Source: Fidelibacterota bacterium
Lineage (GTDB): Bacteria; Fidelibacterota; UBA2242
DNA length: 6,394 nt
Assembly (NCBI GenBank): GCA_003645845.1
Contig: QNCV01000160.1
Span: 1-6,394, forward strand
Direction: 5' to 3'
The notes beneath the pieces were generated by a model. That model saw only the letters and a program-made list of their open reading frames with translations. It did not search any database and was not told where the DNA came from. Below are positions 6,159 to 6,394 of this stretch, one piece after another. The stretch's first letter is position 1. Each line of letters starts with the position of its first letter. Both the position numbers and the translations under genes were made by a program.

Positions 6159-6394
6159 CTATGCTATTTTATCCTTAAGAAATTGAACAACATTATCTTT
6201 TGATATACGGATCTGAGCCAGTGTGTCCCGATCACGCACGGTTACGGTCCCATCCTCAAGGGTTTGCGAATCCACCGTAATGCCGTAGGGTGTTCCGGCC
6301 TCATCCTGACGACGATAGCGTCTTCCGATGGAGCCGCCCTGATCGAAGAAGACATTCATATATTTTTTCAGATCGTGGTAGATATTCAGAGCAA
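6159..6394 (-). CDS. glyS: Glycyl-tRNA synthetase, dimeric single-chain type (C-terminal part; gene runs off the window)
   Basis: Seventy-seven C-terminal codons of glycine--tRNA ligase are visible, ending at TAG (6159-6161 on the + strand). The enzyme charges tRNA-Gly with glycine in the cytoplasm. The piece is the anticodon-binding domain of the class II alpha2 enzyme (also named glyQS), recognised by GSIGRRYRRQDEAGTPYG and by TVTVRDRDTLAQIRI, both hallmarks of this family's C-terminus. The reading frame stays open across Met at 6357-6359 to the window edge (ALNIYHDLKKY precedes it), so that Met is internal and not the start. The gene converges on the propeller-protein gene with 69 bp between the stops. 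The 5' end, catalytic domain and regulation lie outside the window. Confidence 0.95.
   Translation of the reverse strand, partial: ALNIYHDLKKYMNVFFDQGGSIGRRYRRQDEAGTPYGITVDSQTLEDGTVTVRDRDTLAQIRISKDNVVQFLKDKIA

Noticed and set aside
6159..6359. A small independent 66-codon gene on the - strand
   Set aside because: The frame continues past this Met to the window edge with glycyl-tRNA synthetase sequence, so the Met is internal to a larger gene.

Overview
The window holds three complete genes on the + strand and the 3' end of a fourth on the - strand. Its look is that of a moderately AT-rich Gram-negative bacterium. The secreted protein's signal peptide ends in FGQ, a pattern frequent in Bacteroidota and related FCB-type phyla. 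The glycyl-tRNA synthetase is the single-chain (dimeric, alpha2) type rather than the alpha2beta2 type of most Proteobacteria, and an NtrC-type sigma-54 activator is present. A member of the FCB group or a neighbouring candidate phylum is my best guess. This is an inference from style, not a placement.

Layout: bases 1-62 carry an intrinsic terminator (9-bp perfect stem plus T-rich tail) that ends an unseen upstream gene. Bases 132-1826 encode a membrane sensor histidine kinase with a large Cache-like periplasmic domain. Bases 1823-3184 encode its partner, a complete receiver/AAA+/Fis response regulator that activates sigma-54 RNA polymerase. The two reading frames overlap by four bases (ATGA) and form one transcription unit. 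After a 103-bp AT-rich gap, bases 3288-6089 encode a 933-residue secreted protein. It has a signal peptide, a very basic linker, an SH3b domain, TPR-like helices, a second SH3b domain and a PQQ-type beta-propeller of probably eight blades. A 69-bp gap with a perfect 10-bp inverted repeat, possibly a two-way terminator, separates it from the convergent glycyl-tRNA synthetase gene, whose last 77 codons are visible.

Working together: the kinase probably senses a small ligand or envelope condition outside the inner membrane and phosphorylates the regulator at Asp59, which then remodels sigma-54 polymerase at promoters. I found no convincing sigma-54 promoter in the window, so the target genes are probably elsewhere. 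The propeller protein lies downstream in the same direction and would act in the same compartment that the kinase monitors. A functional link is possible, but proximity is the only evidence. The glycyl-tRNA synthetase is housekeeping and unrelated. I see no mobile element, CRISPR array, tRNA or rRNA, and no gene-free stretch longer than 131 bases. The two-component pair is ordinary for its class; the composite propeller protein is the least conventional item.
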